Source: Albula goreensis (taxonomy: Eukaryota > Chordata > Actinopteri > Albuliformes > Albulidae). Taken from it: a DNA stretch of 64,000 nt. Both the position numbers and the translations under genes were made by a program. Below the pieces are notes generated by a model, which worked only from the letters and a program-made list of their open reading frames with translations, was not told the origin of the DNA and did not search any database. The stretch covers positions 5,204,641-5,268,640 of the forward strand of contig CM040763.1 in NCBI GenBank assembly GCA_022829145.1, written 5' to 3'. How positions within the stretch are numbered: the first letter of the stretch is position 1; each line of letters starts with the position of its first letter. Below, one piece after another: positions 24,586 to 38,342 of the stretch.

Positions 24586-26214
24586 AGACACAATTTTTTC
24601 TTGGGTAGTGCTGTAAAATTGCAGAGTGATGTTGAATTTTCATAAAATTTCTCTGATCTAGAACACACATGTAGTATTTAAAATTCTGTTAGTAAGAGTG
24701 CTGAGAAAAGACACAAAAATTTGGCCCCACATTTTGAAGGAAAGAAAACACAGCTTGAAATGAAACTGAACAAACAAAATAAGAGACTTTATGCCAGAAC
24801 AAACGTGTCCAGCAACCAGTCTCTGTGGTCTCTGTTCACAGAATGTTGAAACTGAACTCAACACACATTTCAGTGCGTTTATTTTTCTGATTGCAGTTTA
24901 TGGAAAGTAATGAAGGATTAACACTGATCAAACTGTAGGGACTGAGATGGCTGCTATACGGTTGAACCCAATCCCAAAGCACAACAGTGTTAGTAGAGAG
25001 AGAGAGACCAACTACACACATATGGCTTGAGCAGATCCAGAAGGAAAAAAAACATGAGTTAATAGAACTTATTTAAAAGATCCAGTACAAGATAAAAGAC
25101 CCAGTGTGGATCTAAATGTTGAACATGTTGTGGTGAGAAATAAACTTTATTATGGCAATAATTACATTTACTTTTTTATCATCTGAGAGGAAATCTGAGG
25201 AAATAGAGTCCATTCCATTTTAACACTTTCCCTCTGCTCCACACCTTCTAACAAGCTATTTGCATGTGAGTGAGAGTATTTTGTTAAATTGAATTTTGAC
25301 ATTAGTCAAATTACTGGAATTGACCATTAGCCAAATATGTCTGTGTGAAAATCTGTTTTAATACAGAATCCTTTCGCATTCACTGATTACACTGGACTGG
25401 CATAATTTAGTTGACCACAACTAAATTTCAAGATATGATTCATTTGTTATCAAACTATTAAACCTCAAGTAAATGAGCTGCGACAATTACAATGTAATCA
25501 CAAAGAAAATAAACATTCGTTACAGTATTCAAAATAATGCCTACATAATGAATACATGAGCCAAAATGAGAACATTTCATTTAATGTCATTCAATTTGCT
25601 CAAAGATTAGCTCAATTTAATTCTGGTTTTGGTTTCCAGTCAAAATAAATAAATAAATACAAAAATAAAAAAACCTCTAAAATACTGTTATCTCTACCAC
25701 TCAGTACAAGAGCCTTCTGCAGATAGGTTCCTTCTTGAGGCTGGCCGAAAGGACCCCTTTAAGAGGCCATGGTGATAGGCTGCTTATTTAAGTTTCCTGA
25801 GTGGGTCATTGGGGGGTGAATTGCTTATACGAGCGGAAGAAGGATCTGCTCATCTTTTCTTTTTTTTCCCCTTCTTCCACTCCGTTTGATTAGCTTTTAG
25901 CACCATTACTGCCGGGAAAACCTTCAAATGGATTGCTGTCGAGGCATGAGATGTGTGGCTGGGGAAATGACAGGGGCCGTATCCGGCTTTACCAACCCGC
26001 CCGCGCCTCTCCCCATCTCCCCTGTCAGACTGGCATTCTCACCTCCGCTGCAGGCTGGGGAGCCAGGAGACCTGGGCAGGTACTCTCAATTAGGCCACAG
26101 TTAGCGCCGAGCCGTGCACCACACTCCCGGGCACTGACCCCAGAGTGCAGAGCACTCACTGCACACTGACAGATTATTCCTTACTTTTATTACTTCTTAC
26201 ACTTTTACCCCCAC

Positions 26215-26432
26215 AGTACTGCGCTGTGGCGGCTTCCAGCTCAAGAGGTTGCAGGTTTGACTCCAAAATATGACACAAACATTCTACCATTGAGCAAGGT
26301 AGCAAGGGACAATATGCATTGCTTAAGTTATTACCTTGCTCTGTACATGAACACGTGTGTAAACTGTGTATGTTGCTGCAGATGAGAAAATCTGCTGAAA
26401 GCCAAAAATGTAAATGTGAAATGTAATCAATG
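26215..26432 (+). mobile_element. Diverged tRNA-derived SINE
   Basis: A B-box-like GCAGGTTTGACTCC near 26,251-26,264 is followed by 'ACCATTGAGCAAGGTA', 'TGCATTGCTTAAG' and a tail of 'GTAAATGTGAAATGTAATC'. This is the same body order as the SINE at the window start, heavily mutated. Confidence 0.75.
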
Positions 26433-27096
26433 GTTAAAGTTGTCTAACTATTGTCCTCTACTACTATGTAAGGTCGACTCTCTGGTCCTGGATCGTATGA
26501 TAATAAAGTAAAAAAAAACATTCCAATGCACGAGGATGATACTTTTGACTCAGTCCTCAGCACAACCTCTCCTATGTTTGACCTACTTATTCTTACCACT
26601 CTTTCCTGTTCAGAACAACTTTCCATTGAACTTTGCTGGATCAGCAATGGACATTAACACCCTTGCTTATTACTTGGGAGGCACATCAAAACATAAACCA
26701 TCAGAATTTAGACAAGAAATTAAGTTTTTTATACTTTTGCGCTTTTTCCTTCAATCTGGAATGGCTAGCTGTATACACAAGCTACTACCTTTCCTACTGA
26801 GACGCCAGCCAAGCACTAGCACTTCTCTGAAACACATGAGCTCAGATACCGGTCCTTTTCATACTACGGTGCACCAGCTGAGCTTGCACAGACCAGAGGC
26901 ACAGAAGGACATTCTGCATGCAGGTTTCTGCAGACACACTGCGTCCCCAGGGTAACCAGCAGGGGTCGCTGGAGAGCAATTATATACAGGCCTTCTCGCC
27001 AATTGAACCAGCCTTTTCTAGGTGACTTTAAGTGTTAAAATAAATAATAATTATTAGAAATCGCCTCACATGGTCTTCATTCCATACCATACCAAG

Positions 27097-27894
27097 GGGC
27101 CCATCCACACACTGGAACAGTGTCTTAACAGGGTGATACCAGACCATGGGGCCCATCCACACACTGGAACAGTGTCTTAACAGGGTGATACCAGACCATG
27201 GAGCCCATCCACACACTGGAACAGTGTCTTAACAGGGTGATACCAGACCATGGGGCCCATCCACACACTGGAACAGTGTCTTAACAGGGTGATACCAGAC
27301 CATGGGGCCCATCCACACACTGGAACAGTGTCTTAACAGGGTGATACCAGACCATGGGGCCCATCCACACACTGGAACAGTGTCTTAACAGGGTGATACC
27401 AGACCATGGGGCCCATCCACACACTGGAACAGTGTCTTAACAGGGTGATACCAGACCATGGGGCCCATCCACACACTGGAACAGTGTCTTAACAGGGTGA
27501 TACCAGACCATGGGGCCCATCCACACACTGGAACAGTGTCTTAACAGGATGATATCAGACCATGGGGCCCATCCACACACTGGAACAGTGTCTTAACAGG
27601 ATGATACCAGACCATGGGGCCCATCCACACACTGGAACAGTGTCTTAACAGGATGATACCAGACCATGGGGCCCATCCACACACTGGAACAGTGTCTTAA
27701 CAGGATGATATCAGACCATGGGGCCCATCCACACACTGGAACAGTGTCTTAACAGGGTGATACCAGACCATGGGGCCCATCCACACACTGGAACAGTGTC
27801 TTAACAGGGTGATACCAGACCATGGGGCCCATAAACACACTGGAACAGTGTCTTAACAGGGTGATACCAGACCATGGGGCCCATCCACACACTG
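27097..27894. repeat. 52-bp minisatellite, 15 full units plus a partial unit
   Basis: A 52-bp unit starting GGGCCCATCCACACACTGGA repeats in strict register from 27,097 to 27,876 with no insertion or deletion, then breaks off 18 bp into unit 16. Units differ by single bases only: GGGTGATACC in most, GGATGATAYC in four adjacent units (27,513-27,720), GAGCCC once, ATAAAC once. Each unit contains the self-complementary core ACACTG-GAA-CAGTGT and a near-palindromic ATGGGGCCCAT. Such uniformity points to recent expansion or ongoing homogenisation. Reading frames over it are repeat translation. Confidence 0.98.
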
Positions 27895-27932
27895 CAGAAA
27901 CTCGGCTGCCACCCAGCAGCCGAGTTTCTGCA
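27893..27932. repeat. Perfect 17-bp-arm hairpin at the minisatellite end
   Basis: TGCAGAAACTCGGCTGC and its exact reverse complement GCAGCCGAGTTTCTGCA are separated by six bases (CACCCA). The left arm begins where the 52-bp array stops. Confidence 0.97.
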
Positions 27933-28762
27933 AGACTTAGACACAAACAACTGAGAATTGCTGTTTAGTCCTTAAATAAAATATTTATATAACAAAGCCA
28001 ATCGGTTAATTTTATCTTCTAGCGAGGTGTGCGCCGGCCCATTTTACAGAGTGTTGGCAAACCGCAAATCACGTCGGTGAGATGTGCAGCGTAGCGTAGC
28101 CCCAGTGCTCCCGCGCGCCGCTGCAGAAACGCAGAGGGGTTTTAGAGAGACCTGCTACGGCATGGATTCACCCCTGATGTGCTGAGCACGCCTCACCGGC
28201 CTCCCATAATTCCCCCTCTCTCTGCGGGGGCTCACATCCTAATGCAGGTTTAATGGAAGGGAAGGTGAAAGCATTTGCATGCTGATCACTCATTGTTAAG
28301 ACAGACATTTACAACATAAAAAAAAACAGCAACTGTATGCAGCTAATTTCCAAAACATCACATTCTGCTGAAAAAAGAGAATCAAATACATGACAGCAAA
28401 ATTTAATTACAGTGTGTGTAAATAGATTTTATTTTTTGCAGAGAAGAGAAAATTGCTTTCCTGGATCCAGAAGCGATTCTTTCCTTTTGAGGTTATTCTC
28501 TGTTTCTGTAAGAGGTCTTTATTCTTTGTTTTTGCTAGTAAACAAAATGATGCTTTTGCAATTTTACAATGGATTAATGGAGGTAAAGTAGTATCTTTGT
28601 TGAACCAAGGATACTGAACTGAAATACATCAGCACTGAGGATAACATAGGGAAGGACTGGAGCAAAATTCATTATTATCTAGTAGAATTTAAGAAAAACC
28701 TGTGTCCATTGAGGTTGTACATTTTGATTTAAAAAGATTTTTGAACAAATTAATTGTTGCAA

Positions 28763-28791
28763 TCAATCAATCAATCAATCAATCAATACCA
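28763..28791. repeat. (AATC)n microsatellite
   Basis: Seven CAAT/AATC units. Confidence 0.95.
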
Positions 28792-31700
28792 GAGTAACAA
28801 GGAACTACAATCAATATTCAGTTTGACTGAGGAAAAATATTTTTGACACCATACATCTCAAATGAAATCATACCTTGGAGCCATAATCTCAACATTCTGA
28901 TAAAGCAAGAAAATTCATAGAGCCTGCTGTGAACTCCATGCTGACCTTTTTATGCATAAACAGGAGAGGCTCTTTAATGTACACTGATATAGCCTACTTT
29001 CCTTAAGAGTATTATGGTTGACATAATAATTATGGATGCAATTCTTTATTACTTTTCTTGTCCATTTGATGAATGGAAATAGAAGGGAAAACAGTCTCGA
29101 AAAAAAGATTCAATGCTTAACATTTAATTATTACATTTCAAATCTGGTGTATACTCCAACTAGATGTATGCACTAGTCTGTGGTCAGCAAAAAAAACCAA
29201 AGCTAGCCTGTGGTCCAAATTCAGTCTGTCCTCTGCAGACCCTGCTAACTGTACCCCTCCACATTAACGTTCACAGGCATGCTCTCCTCATATCTATCTG
29301 CCAGGGAGAAGCGTCACTGCTTTATCACTAAAGCTGTCACCACTGCTTGCATACACCGAATTATTAATCTGTAAAATCTATAATCGATGGTTTCCCATAG
29401 TTTTCAGTAACTTTCAATTATCTTGTTCGACAAAAAAGAGAGATATTGTGTAGTTAAAACAATTTATATGACTTGAATATTTTCAAGAACTGAGCACCGA
29501 ATATCCACATTGTTTAATTAATGTTTAAATCTAATCCGTATTAAGAATAATTAGCTTTCTAAAAAGCTGATTAACGTTATGTTATGATGATAATGGCTTG
29601 AGCTGATATAAGCACTTCTTATTTTTAAAATATGTGCTAGCCTGTAATGCAGTTTAACTTCATCATGCCGCTAATCCGTGTGCTTCTGGCGATAAACCCA
29701 GAAAATCCACCCTAATCCCATATAGCACTGAGAATGAGTTAGCCCCAGATATAGCCACATATCAAGCTGTCAAAAGCAATTATCATTTAGACAACTCTAC
29801 TTGGATTTTAAACAGACTGTAGTTAAAAGGTGAATCAAAATGCACAGGGACAGAACAGAAACTCAAAAGACATCACTTGAAAAGTTAAACTGAAAGCCCA
29901 ACTAAATTAAACTTAAAGAAGTATGTTCTCTCTGGTCGCAGTGCAACTTCCTGAAGTACAAACTGGCCTCACGTACGGTTATTATATATGTGCTTAAACA
30001 CACGCTTTCAGCTTACATCAACAAATTAAGAGCTGTCTGCTTGACAAACTGTATGCCTATAAGAGCAAATGTGCACACACGCATACACAAAGTACATATA
30101 CAGTATGTATAAATGTAATGGGTTATTCATGCTATGCGTGAGGTAAGGAAATTAAAGTAAACCCTGTAGTGTTGTGTAGTGAAGAAGCTATACACTAACC
30201 CATCGTCTCAATTAAAACAACCAGCCACTATGAAATACAGCTGCAAGCAACTGTCAAATGGATCGGGCGCATACAACTTCCATAGATGAAAAGACATAAG
30301 TATCGAAAAAAAAAAACATTGCGCACATATATAATTTAACAAAGGCAAAGTCTAATAGAGCTATACAATGTATGCTATGCTAGGCTATGCTATGCTAAGT
30401 CCCCTGTGATCAGTAAGCAGTCGCCATAGCTCTGCACCATCACACAGAATGCTGTTAGTCTGAATGCTAGATCTAATACAGCATTTATAACAGCGGTAAT
30501 GGCAGTGCAACTGGCCAGTAGTTGAACCAGTAGATTCGTGCTACGGTAACATTTTAAAGGTCTGTCTGGCTAATCCTGACATTTTCCGTCTGTATGTCCC
30601 ATCCTGTAGTTTGAAAATGGTGATGTACAATGACGCAAGTTGTGGAAACTGACACGTCAGTGTCAGTACACTAAGAGAGCAGGTGAGACAGGTGTTACTT
30701 TTGAAACATGATCTGTGAACTCCTAGGTCCCCACAATTAGCTTCCATTTTATTCGTACTTTCTTTGGACAAATCTGACTGAAGTGGGTTTTAATTCAAGA
30801 GACTAAATGGATTATTCTTTTCAAACCTACAAAACAAAACAAAACCCCAAAAACCCTACAGCAGCAATGGGAATGGTGGAAGTGAAGTGGTCTCAGATCA
30901 TAACGAAATCTCACTGCCGTTCCGGTACTTTAAAAACAATAAATTCATTTGCTTCTCTGCCCGTGACAGCCACCTATAATGGCACTGGTTTTGTGCTGTT
31001 TTGCTGGTGTTATTTATGTTCATGCACTGCACAGCCCTCCCTGGACATGCGGTGCAGACAACCAGAGTTAACTACGATGAATGTGCTACCTGACAAGACC
31101 GCCTCGCAAATATGCATGGCATATCACCGTATCATCATAAACAACTTCATGGTGTGTTCCCTGCAATCAATCAAGGACATCAAGATAGAATATTTAAGCA
31201 CCGTCAGGTAGAGCAGCTTAAATATGATTCTCAGAGAGGCTGTCACTTCCATTGGCTGCAATGGAGAGATCCTCCAGTTCATCAAATTGTGTAAGACAGA
31301 CAGCTTATTGCACCAGAATAAGATGGTAAGATGGTTATCACTGAGAAATGTTCATTGTTGTGTGAGAAAGAGGGTGCAAGTTATTAAAATGCACCTCCCC
31401 ACCATCCTGATTCCATCCAGTAACTACGGTATATGCCATATTGTTGGAATATGAATGTTATTATGTGTGAAATATACAGATATTTTTGGTGAAAATAGTC
31501 TGTATCCAGGGGTGACCTGACAGGACATGCTTTTGATGTGCCAAAAAAATACGGAGCATTTCTAAAGTGTATATGTAGTTTTGTCAATATGCAATATAGC
31601 CTGACAAATATTAAATCTAGATGTAACTCGCAGTCATACATTACCCTTGGATCCCTCTGGATGACACAGAAGGTCGTTTTCTATGTCCCGATGTCTCCAT

Positions 31701-33375
31701 GACACATAAGGTAGTGCTGTGATTTTTTGAAGGTTGAACTCACCGCTTGGAGAAATGTTACCTCTCCTGGCTTGAGATGAGCTCGAATATAAAATTAATG
31801 AAGGACACGCTCAGAGCTCGTACGATGAGCATATCTGCTAAAACATTCCCAATGCAGAAATATGAGGACCCAGAAGTACAGGATCACTGGACCTTTTCTC
31901 CCCATCTGCACTGTGTACTTGAAACGATATAAGACATAATATACAAGACATAATTCATTGCACACAGCCAGTAAGAGCGTCCATTAGTGCAACATTCCGT
32001 CATCACTTCCCCTTGAGTGTACAGGAGACAAACATGCTTTAAGGTGTGATTCCTGTAACACACTGTTTTGTGCAGTCACAGAGCAGGCTGGCTCAGTGGC
32101 TTTCGGGTGGCTCACAGAAGGAGACACCACCTTTCTGAGCAGCTCAGGGGCCCACAGCTGGGTGTTCAGGTCCCAAACACACTGTTACTGGCTCTCGCTA
32201 CGGGTGCACACTGGCTCAGTGTCGCCAGGAAAAAAATATGGGTTAAAGCTGGTTAAAATCCTTTCCTGCATCCTCTATCGCAGCTTCAAGAATGTCAAAT
32301 TCGCACAATCATCCTAGGTTGACTTTGCTTTGTCTGTGATGGGGCAGGCAGTGCGTGATTGGTGTCGTATCTGCGGTGTGGGGAAAAATGCCAGGGCATG
32401 GATCGGAGGGGTCACACGTGAACGGCTTCCCTCTCCTCTGTGTATGAAAGACGCTCAGTGGGGCTGACAGAGCAGTCTACATTTGGTGGGAAAAAAGGTA
32501 GGAAACACAGCAAAAAAAATAGACTGGCTTACACAAGACAGGGTCCTCAAAAAGGCCTGCCAGGTTTGACGTGGTATGATCCGTTTCCGCACAACAGTGC
32601 CCCCGCTGCCTCAATGGCCCGGCAAGGTTACCAATTAAACTGGTGCAGTCTCAGGTGAGCCGTGAAACTTCATCTCAGCCCTGATTCCCCTGCATGGCAA
32701 CTTAATTAATATTACATTCACAGGCCTCTGCCAGGGTCTACGCTGTGTTAAATATTACACAGAGCACACTCCACTATGAATGCTTTTTCTCTCTCTCTCT
32801 CTGTTTATGGACTTACAGTAATATAAAATATTACGGGAATATTATATTAATCAGGATGTTTGCAGTCACTATAGTAATTATAGTGATGAAAATGAGTAAC
32901 GCAGCTGCAATGGGCACATACACATTTTTTTTGTTGTATAGAAAATGGAAAAAAACTAACTTTGTGTTGGCTCAAGGCTTCTTAGACTGCACAGAATACC
33001 TTTACACTTATTTCAAGTACTTGAAATTGGTCTTGTTGCATAAGCATGTAGTGCTGTAGAAGAAATAGGCAAAGCAAATTGCACATTTTCCAATAACTGG
33101 TAACCCAAAGATATACTACTGCTGTAATGTTTTACTGGAGTTGTTCATGCAGAACAGTCCGAGAGGACATATTCCTTGTCTCGTACACCATTTTGTCTAC
33201 CGATTCACCCAGACTTGGTACTCGAGAGACGAGATGTTTCTATGGTTACTCTTTGGAGATGGGGGTGGGGTTTACCATGTCACATTCCCTATTCAATTTG
33301 ACAGCTCAGACATAAAAGCTCAATTATTCTGCACCTTGACAGGACACATATATGAGGTCTTTGAAAATGCACACA

Positions 33376-33404
33376 GAACATAACATAACATAACATAACA
33401 TAAA
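33376..33404. repeat. (CATAA)n microsatellite
   Basis: Five units of a pentanucleotide. Confidence 0.95.
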
Positions 33405-36061
33405 AAGCGCCCATTAGAAATGTATATTTCGGCACTGAAATCCCAGTTCTTCCATTTGCATTTAATTTTCTACATCCAGTGCCTGGGCTATGCGCTCTTC
33501 CCTGTTTAACAGTAACTGAGGTAAGAGGCCCTCTCTAATGGTACTTCAGCAAATGCCCTTGGCTAGTTGAAAATGAGCCCATTAAGTATGACACTTTATA
33601 TATAATTATGCACTTGTTTCAGTATAGTGTTGCCTCTCTGTGGGTTAAATCATTACTGCTCAATGAAAAATAAAACCTTTTTCGAAATCGTACAAAAGCA
33701 ATAATGAATCTGACTGCCTTCGTTACAAAAGTGTGAAAACATGGCCGCTACATCAGCACTGTCTCCTAAGAAACATAAACTGTAAACATGAGAACGGTGA
33801 ACTTCTGTAACAAAGAGATGTGCAGTCCCAGTCCCACTTGGCAGCCATTGTCTTGTTGGGTTTCAGTGAATATGTAGGCAGAAACAGTCTTAGCATGCTG
33901 TGCTGTTACCTTGAAGGTCAGTTTAAGTTGGCGGTCTATTTTAGTGTTTAAACACTTCTGGTGTAAAAATAAACAGTCAGTGCATATACGTTCATGCACA
34001 GATGGGTCGATAGATACGGGATCAGGTATGGCGCGCTGTAGGTCAGAGTTAGTGTCGTTAGAAGGACACGGCAGATTTAGAAACCACTAACAATAAGAGC
34101 ACATTGCTCACAGCACTTTACGGCATTCACTCTAGATGTGTGGCATTTACTTTGCAGCACGGGTTGCAGTAGGCCCGGTTAAACCAACCCCTGTTCTTGT
34201 GAAGGATTTGTAATAACACAACGGTGATCCTCAACAGATTAAAAGTAACTTTGTCCATGACATGAGTAACATGGAGCAAGATACTTCCACAGATGAAATA
34301 CTCTGTCAATTTTAAAATGAAAAACATTCTTCAGATTCTCACCCCTGTCCATTATGTTTCCACTGAAAACTAAGAAAAAAGCACTTATTGATAAAAGAAC
34401 ATCAAAAGATCTAAGGCAAATGTAGCAGTACTGGTTTTTACATAAACAATTTAATGATGAGATACCCTTCCCCTGCACGTCTGAAAACTCAACCCCTCTC
34501 CGACATCTCTAAGCGTTCCTTTATGTCTGAAGGTTCACTTAAAGGTCATTATCACCTTCATCACCAGGATTGTAGTTTTCTGTCATTTTTGACATAATAA
34601 AAGAAATCATAATAATTAAAGTTAATTATGGCCCCTCATTTATGAATGAAATCTGTATTAGTAAATATTAATTCTACTGCTAACCTTTGTGGATATCAGC
34701 AGAACAGAAGTGTCAGTGCAAGGTTTCACCTCAACTAAACACTTCAGCAGACATGCTACTCCCACATTAAATCCACAAAGTCTGAGATGGTCAAATGCTT
34801 CCATCTTATCTTTAGAGCTATCGCTCCTATCTTCATGTCTTGATGCAAAAACAACAAAACCATGATGTTTTAATGCCATCATTCTTGCATTGTTCGGAAT
34901 TAGCCCATGTGAAGTGCGCTGTAGAAGTGAGAGAAGCCATTCTGCCATGTGGCACCTTAGATGTGGTGTGACTTAATTAGCACACCCCTCCCCTCAGCCA
35001 AAGCTTATGTCTGAATTGCCTTGAATCACCCCCTTCACCTTACACCTGCCTTCATTCAATTGATGCAAATTGGCTAGATATGATTGGTTATATCCTGAAA
35101 GTGGGCGTGTCTACTGCCCCGAGCAGCACAGCCCTCGCCAGCCTTAGAAAACTGAGCTACAAGCCTGGAGCGCAAGGCTAGCGTACAGGGTGAAAACATC
35201 GATATGGGCTACGAATACGAAAGACGAGACTGTCATGACTGCTGTCTGAAGCAATTTACATTTCCCCATCATCTTGGTAACCATGACAAAGGGATCCAGC
35301 ACTTTGCCAGAGTGCATTTCACTTTCCAGCGGGCTGAGAAGGTGTGCGTGTGTTTGTGGCTCTTTGTAAGAGTGTCGTATGAATAACTGAGCAGTGTGCA
35401 CTTATTGTTGGTCAACATTGTGGGAGTGCTGGCACAACATGACAACCTATCTTGATAATTGCGTAGCTGTTTTCTGATTATTCATGCGCAATTTCTGCAG
35501 AATAGCTCCATGCAAATTAACAGTGATTAATCTTAAAGGGGGGGAAAAAAAAAAACAAAAGAAAATTATTGTCACAACTTTCCTGATATTAATATTTTAA
35601 AAGGCACATACAAGGCTGTTTTGTGGCTCGAGTGGAATAAACTATTATTGATCAAATAAACACATTTCCATATTACAGTGGGCACCAATAGGGTTTCATG
35701 GCTGTTTTCATGAATTTTTGGTAAGGGATCAGCAGTTCACATACTCACAAGGCCTTAATGGCTTCAGGCAATTAATATTTCATAGAAGCTGCAGGCCCAC
35801 ATTTCCCAGATATGCACCATCAGCTGGTAATTATCTCACAGGAAGTGAGTAAGACTGCATGGAGTGTGGAGACATCTGCACACAGGGACTGACCTGCACA
35901 GGGAACGGTCACCCACTCAGCCGTGGGGTCCCTGGTGTTCACATGTCACGCTCCGTACGCCCCCCAGATTACTCCCCACAATCACACACACACCATATGC
36001 ATCACACTCCACATTTGTACATTATATACACTCAACAGTCCAGACACATGCATCCGCACAC

Positions 36062-36103
36062 ATCCCTCAACACACACAAACACACACACACACACACACA
36101 CGC
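36062..36103. repeat. (CA)n-rich tract
   Basis: CA repeat with CAAACA interruptions, extended by scattered CACA from about 35,985. Confidence 0.85.
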
Positions 36104-36530
36104 ACTCCATCCTCTCCTTCCTGGGTGCAGAATTCGCAGCAGCTCACCCACTGTGTCTCGGCGGATTGGAGATGTTGCTAGGCTACATTACTTTATCATT
36201 TCGAAATATATTATTCAATAAAGCAGTTCAAGGGAAAACTGTGGTTTTGAATACTAAGTGATGCAAACTTGCAGCAGAAAATTGAAGCAATCACAGGCAT
36301 TGCAATAGCCCTTTACCTTAATAATAGAGGACTTTATTGTATTCCTTAGCTAATAACAAGGGAAGCTATCGGGTGCATTTTCCCCCTAACCAAAATATTT
36401 ATATTTATCTAATGTGAGATGCACATGACAATGTGTTTATGTGCATACAGCCAATTAACAGCTCTGTGTTTCAGGAACCCAAGGATGCAGAGGACTGTAG
36501 CTGATATAGTGCAGCACATACACATTCACA

Positions 36531-36542
36531 CATTCTCACATT

Positions 36543-36606
<64 letters not shown>
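36531..36606. repeat. (CA)n microsatellite
   Basis: About 31 pure CA units preceded by ATTCTCACATTCTCACA. Thr/His frames over it are repeat translation. Confidence 0.97.
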
Positions 36607-36608
<2 letters not shown>

Positions 36609-37099
36609 CCCTGGGGGTGTTTTTATTATTATTACTGTTGTGGTTGTTGTTGTTTTATTATTATTATTTGACCTTTTTCATATCTCAGGAGGATGGTGGA
36701 AAAAAAAAGATTTACAAATACAGTTCAGGTTTTTGAAATATGAATTCAGGTAAATATTTCTCTCCCTCATCACCATGTTACAGTAGTGAAATAAAGGCTG
36801 TGGACCACCGCGACTGCAGGCAGCCTCCACTGTGGCAAGTGTGAGAGCGAAAATGCAAATTCAAATGCAAATTCAAAGTGGGAAATGCAAATGGTAAAGT
36901 GTGAGAGTGTTGTGAGGAAGCGTGCAGGGACTCTTTGTCCCTGCGTCAGCCCCACGCCCCCAAAACCGCGCCACACACAGCGGACTCGGATCACTGGAGG
37001 TCTCCTCTGCCAGAGCTTATGAAAAATGCAGCGTCTCAGTAATAAAACCTTCCTCTACACCACACTGGCCCTTTTTATTTTTATTTCTGTGTTTTTTCT

Positions 37100-37350
37100 C
37101 CCCCTCCTCCCTCCTCTCTCTCTCTCTCTCTCTCAGCGTCGCAGGACATTACAGGCAAGGACGGCGGGTTTTTCGAGGTTAAAGGACGGGCAGACGTCTT
37201 CCCGCCTGTCATTTCCGCGACTGCGACGGGAGAGGGAGGGAGGGAGGGGCGCGCGGTGGAAGGGGGGAACTTGCGGTCACCTAGCGACGCGCGTGCTCAT
37301 AGCAGGGCCTCGCAGGCGCGCCTTGGCTGAAGTCTTCAGGTTCAGCGATG
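37100..37350. other. G+C-rich, CpG-containing block after a CT tract
   Basis: A (CT)n tract at about 37,108-37,134 is followed by G+C-rich DNA with many CpGs. There is no recognisable exon. Together with 38,343-38,665 it stands out from the A+T-rich intron. Confidence 0.4.
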
Positions 37351-37784
37351 GCGGGGCCGTGTCAGGGAGAATCACTGTGTCTACACGCCGAGATTAGGCC
37401 ACTCACCCGCCCCGGCTCCAGCATCCAGCGCCTTGGAAACCAGACGCGGCCCGTGACCTCTGACCTCAGGCTGGACGGAGATGACGGCCACGTGATTTCC
37501 CTGGAGTGCTGGTCACCAGGTGTGCCACCACGGCACGCTGACCTCCGCTCATCTGAGACTGAATGTAAATTACAAAGGGCCCTGTCTGGCCCAAGGACCG
37601 AGTGCATGAGGGAAAAGGGGAAGGTAAAAACCCTTTAGCTGATCACTATGGGCAGACATTGTATTCCAGCCACTTAAGAAAGAAAAGCAACCAAACTTTC
37701 TCCTAATATTGAATGGTTCTCATTCTTGCAACCATTTAATTCGGAATAAAGCTTGAAAAACAGCTCAAATTGAGATGGAGGCCT

Positions 37785-37845
37785 ACAGGATGACAGCACA
37801 CCATGAGGTCCATCCACACACTGGAACAGTGTCTTAGCAGGATGA
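37785..37845. repeat. Dispersed copy of the 52-bp minisatellite unit
   Basis: 37,801-37,845 matches the minisatellite unit (CCATGAGGTCCATCCACACA, then CTGGAACAGTGTCTTAGCAG) with three mismatches in 45 bp. The preceding ACAGGATGACAGCACA resembles the tail of another unit. It has the same orientation as the array 10 kb away. Confidence 0.9.
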
Positions 37846-38342
37846 ACAACCGAGCAGCCCTGCACATGTTATTTGGGTCATGCTGCTCCAATTTACTCTA
37901 GGCACAGTATCTGTAAGCAGTCAGTTATAGCAAGCATTAAAATTTATACTGGGGATAGCTGAAGGCGAAAAGTTATTAGTGCAGAGTGCCATTTTCAGGG
38001 GACTCTTTGAGCTGGAGTTGTGCTATTGTGAGCAGCTGAAAAGAGGTGGAGCACTATGAGGATAACTGAAGACCAGTTAAACGGCTTGTAAACGTTGATG
38101 AGTTTAGTCACAACGGCATCAAATGGAGTCAAAGAAATCGCCTTTGCTTTCATTGAGAACAACACCGCTTATTTCCTCCATTTATCTCCTCCACCGTGGG
38201 GAACCACATTTGTTCTACCTGTCTGCAAAAACAACAGCAACAATAATAATTATATAACCAAAAATCTCAGACATGGGGAACGGTGCGTTTCTCATTTCCC
38301 ACCAAAAATAAGCCATTCTGAAAAGAGACTGGCTGCTGAAAT

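Noticed and set aside
24316..24670. 116-codon minus-strand frame across exon D
   Set aside because: The real coding frame is a different one, bounded by CAG and GTGAGTG; this longer frame is a shadow.
26536..26955. 139-codon plus-strand frame between a SINE and the minisatellite
   Set aside because: No domain, signal or splice pattern recognised. Composition is A+T-rich and the frame is probably chance.
27097..27894. Regular direct repeats that might suggest a CRISPR array
   Set aside because: The units are contiguous 52-bp repeats with no variable spacers, and the genome is vertebrate. It is a minisatellite.
36923..36944. Small GCAGGGAC/GTCCCTGC hairpin
   Set aside because: Perfect but only 8-bp arms with no terminator or RNA context; expected by chance at this scale.
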